Positions 63,624 through 64,000 of a stretch of DNA of 64,000 bases are shown piece by piece. The stretch spans positions 2,790,001-2,854,000 of the forward strand of contig CP152408.1 of assembly GCA_038961845.1 (NCBI GenBank), in the 5' to 3' direction. The stretch is from Xylophilus sp. GW821-FHT01B05 (GTDB lineage Bacteria; Pseudomonadota; Gammaproteobacteria; Burkholderiales; Burkholderiaceae_C). The notes below the pieces were generated by a model, which worked only from the letters and a program-made list of their open reading frames with translations, did no database searches and was not told where the DNA came from. The position numbers and the translations under genes are program-made. The first letter of the stretch is position 1; each line of letters opens with the position of its first letter.

Positions 63624-64000
63624 TCAACCCTGGGCCGCAATGGCGACTTCCCGCCAAGCCGCCCAAGTCGAGAGCCTGGCGGCATAGGTCGCCTCGATCT
63701 GAGGAATGGTGCCAGCACCCAAGGCCAAGCGCAGCGGCGGCTCCGGACTGTCCACGAGCTTGAGAATCGCGGCCGACGTCGCAGCAGGCTTGCCGAAGGC
63801 GTAGCTCTCGAACTGTCGGGCCAACTCGGCCCGGACGCCGTCGTATGCCGGCAGCGGTGCGGATTGCTTGGAGGAGGACGGATTGTTGAAGTCCGTCGCA
63901 TAGCCCGCAGGCTCGACAAGCGTCACCTTCACTCCGTGTGATGCGACTTCCTGCGCCAGCGCATCAAGTAGCCCCTCGACCGCGAATTTGGACGCGCTGT
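63624..64000 (-). CDS. Short-chain dehydrogenase/reductase (partial, C-terminal part)
   Basis: The visible C-terminal 124 residues include SASKFAVEGLLDALAQEV (the Y-x-x-x-K region, tyrosine just off the edge) and GVKVTLVEPAGYATDF, followed by AYDGVRAELARQFESYAFGK, as in SDR oxidoreductases of the type often annotated as ketoreductases. The gene starts outside the window. It is convergent with the SDR gene at 62747. Confidence 0.82.
   Translation of the reverse strand, partial: SASKFAVEGLLDALAQEVASHGVKVTLVEPAGYATDFNNPSSSKQSAPLPAYDGVRAELARQFESYAFGKPAATSAAILKLVDSPEPPLRLALGAGTIPQIEATYAARLSTWAAWREVAIAAQG

Overview
The window is high-GC DNA of a betaproteobacterium, most likely a member of the Comamonadaceae (Acidovorax/Delftia/Variovorax type). 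This is inferred from the msrB-yciB-bolA-ppiC neighbourhood, two LIV-type aromatic/organic-acid uptake operons, a CoA-thioester aromatic pathway and two families of intergenic palindromes. No rRNA, tRNA or CRISPR array was seen.

Region 1 (1 to about 21831) is one end of an integrative and conjugative element of the Tn4371 type. On the minus strand it holds a tyrosine integrase, DUF932, a large ParB, DUF736, DUF2958, DUF2285, an AlpA-like regulator, RepA, ParA, DUF2840 and the start of a TraF-like peptidase. Three 18-bp iterons sit between repA and parA and look like a replication origin. The element ends at an 8-bp TTTTTCAT site in the T-tract of the ppiC terminator. Between DUF932 and the integrase lies cargo of distinctly lower GC. 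Its core is a mirror-symmetric module: a 702-aa GHKL ATPase-nuclease and Vsr on the plus strand converge on a cytosine methyltransferase and a second 702-aa GHKL ATPase-nuclease on the minus strand. A ribbon-helix-helix protein, an unknown membrane protein and a DUF1016 nuclease follow. This module is the best candidate for an under-described defence system in the window.

Region 2 (21870 to 33560) is chromosomal core: a parvulin PpiC, BolA, YciB, MsrB overlapping SelO, an acyl-CoA ligase and a complete LIV-type ABC transporter operon. The gene for the transporter's binding protein is separated from the rest by an internal terminator. An alpha/beta hydrolase on the minus strand ends the region.

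Region 3 (33618 to 47346) is an aerobic aryl-CoA degradation operon resembling 2-aminobenzoyl-CoA (anthranilate) catabolism. It has a monooxygenase/reductase fusion, SDR, MarR, enoyl-CoA hydratase, acyl-CoA dehydrogenase, aryl-CoA ligase, a second LIV-type ABC transporter, a thioesterase and a RidA-like protein. A 17-bp palindrome overlaps the -35 box of a good sigma-70 promoter upstream of the first gene.

Region 4 (47456 to 50109) is a small relic integron. The first 46 codons of an integron integrase are fused in frame to a broken IS630-type transposase. They face two gene cassettes, each closed by a recognisable attC site. Cassette 1 encodes an AbiTii-like protein with a C-terminal HhH domain; cassette 2 encodes an unknown protein.

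Region 5 (50464 to 64000) is an acyl-CoA/beta-oxidation neighbourhood: a FadJ-like multifunctional protein, thiolase, two acyl-CoA dehydrogenases (one DmdC-like, one AidB-like), several SDRs, a PaaI thioesterase, a zinc-free MDR, a GST-like protein and Ogt. Two dispersed palindromic repeat families (four and three copies) occupy intergenic gaps of regions 2 to 5 and are absent from the mobile element.
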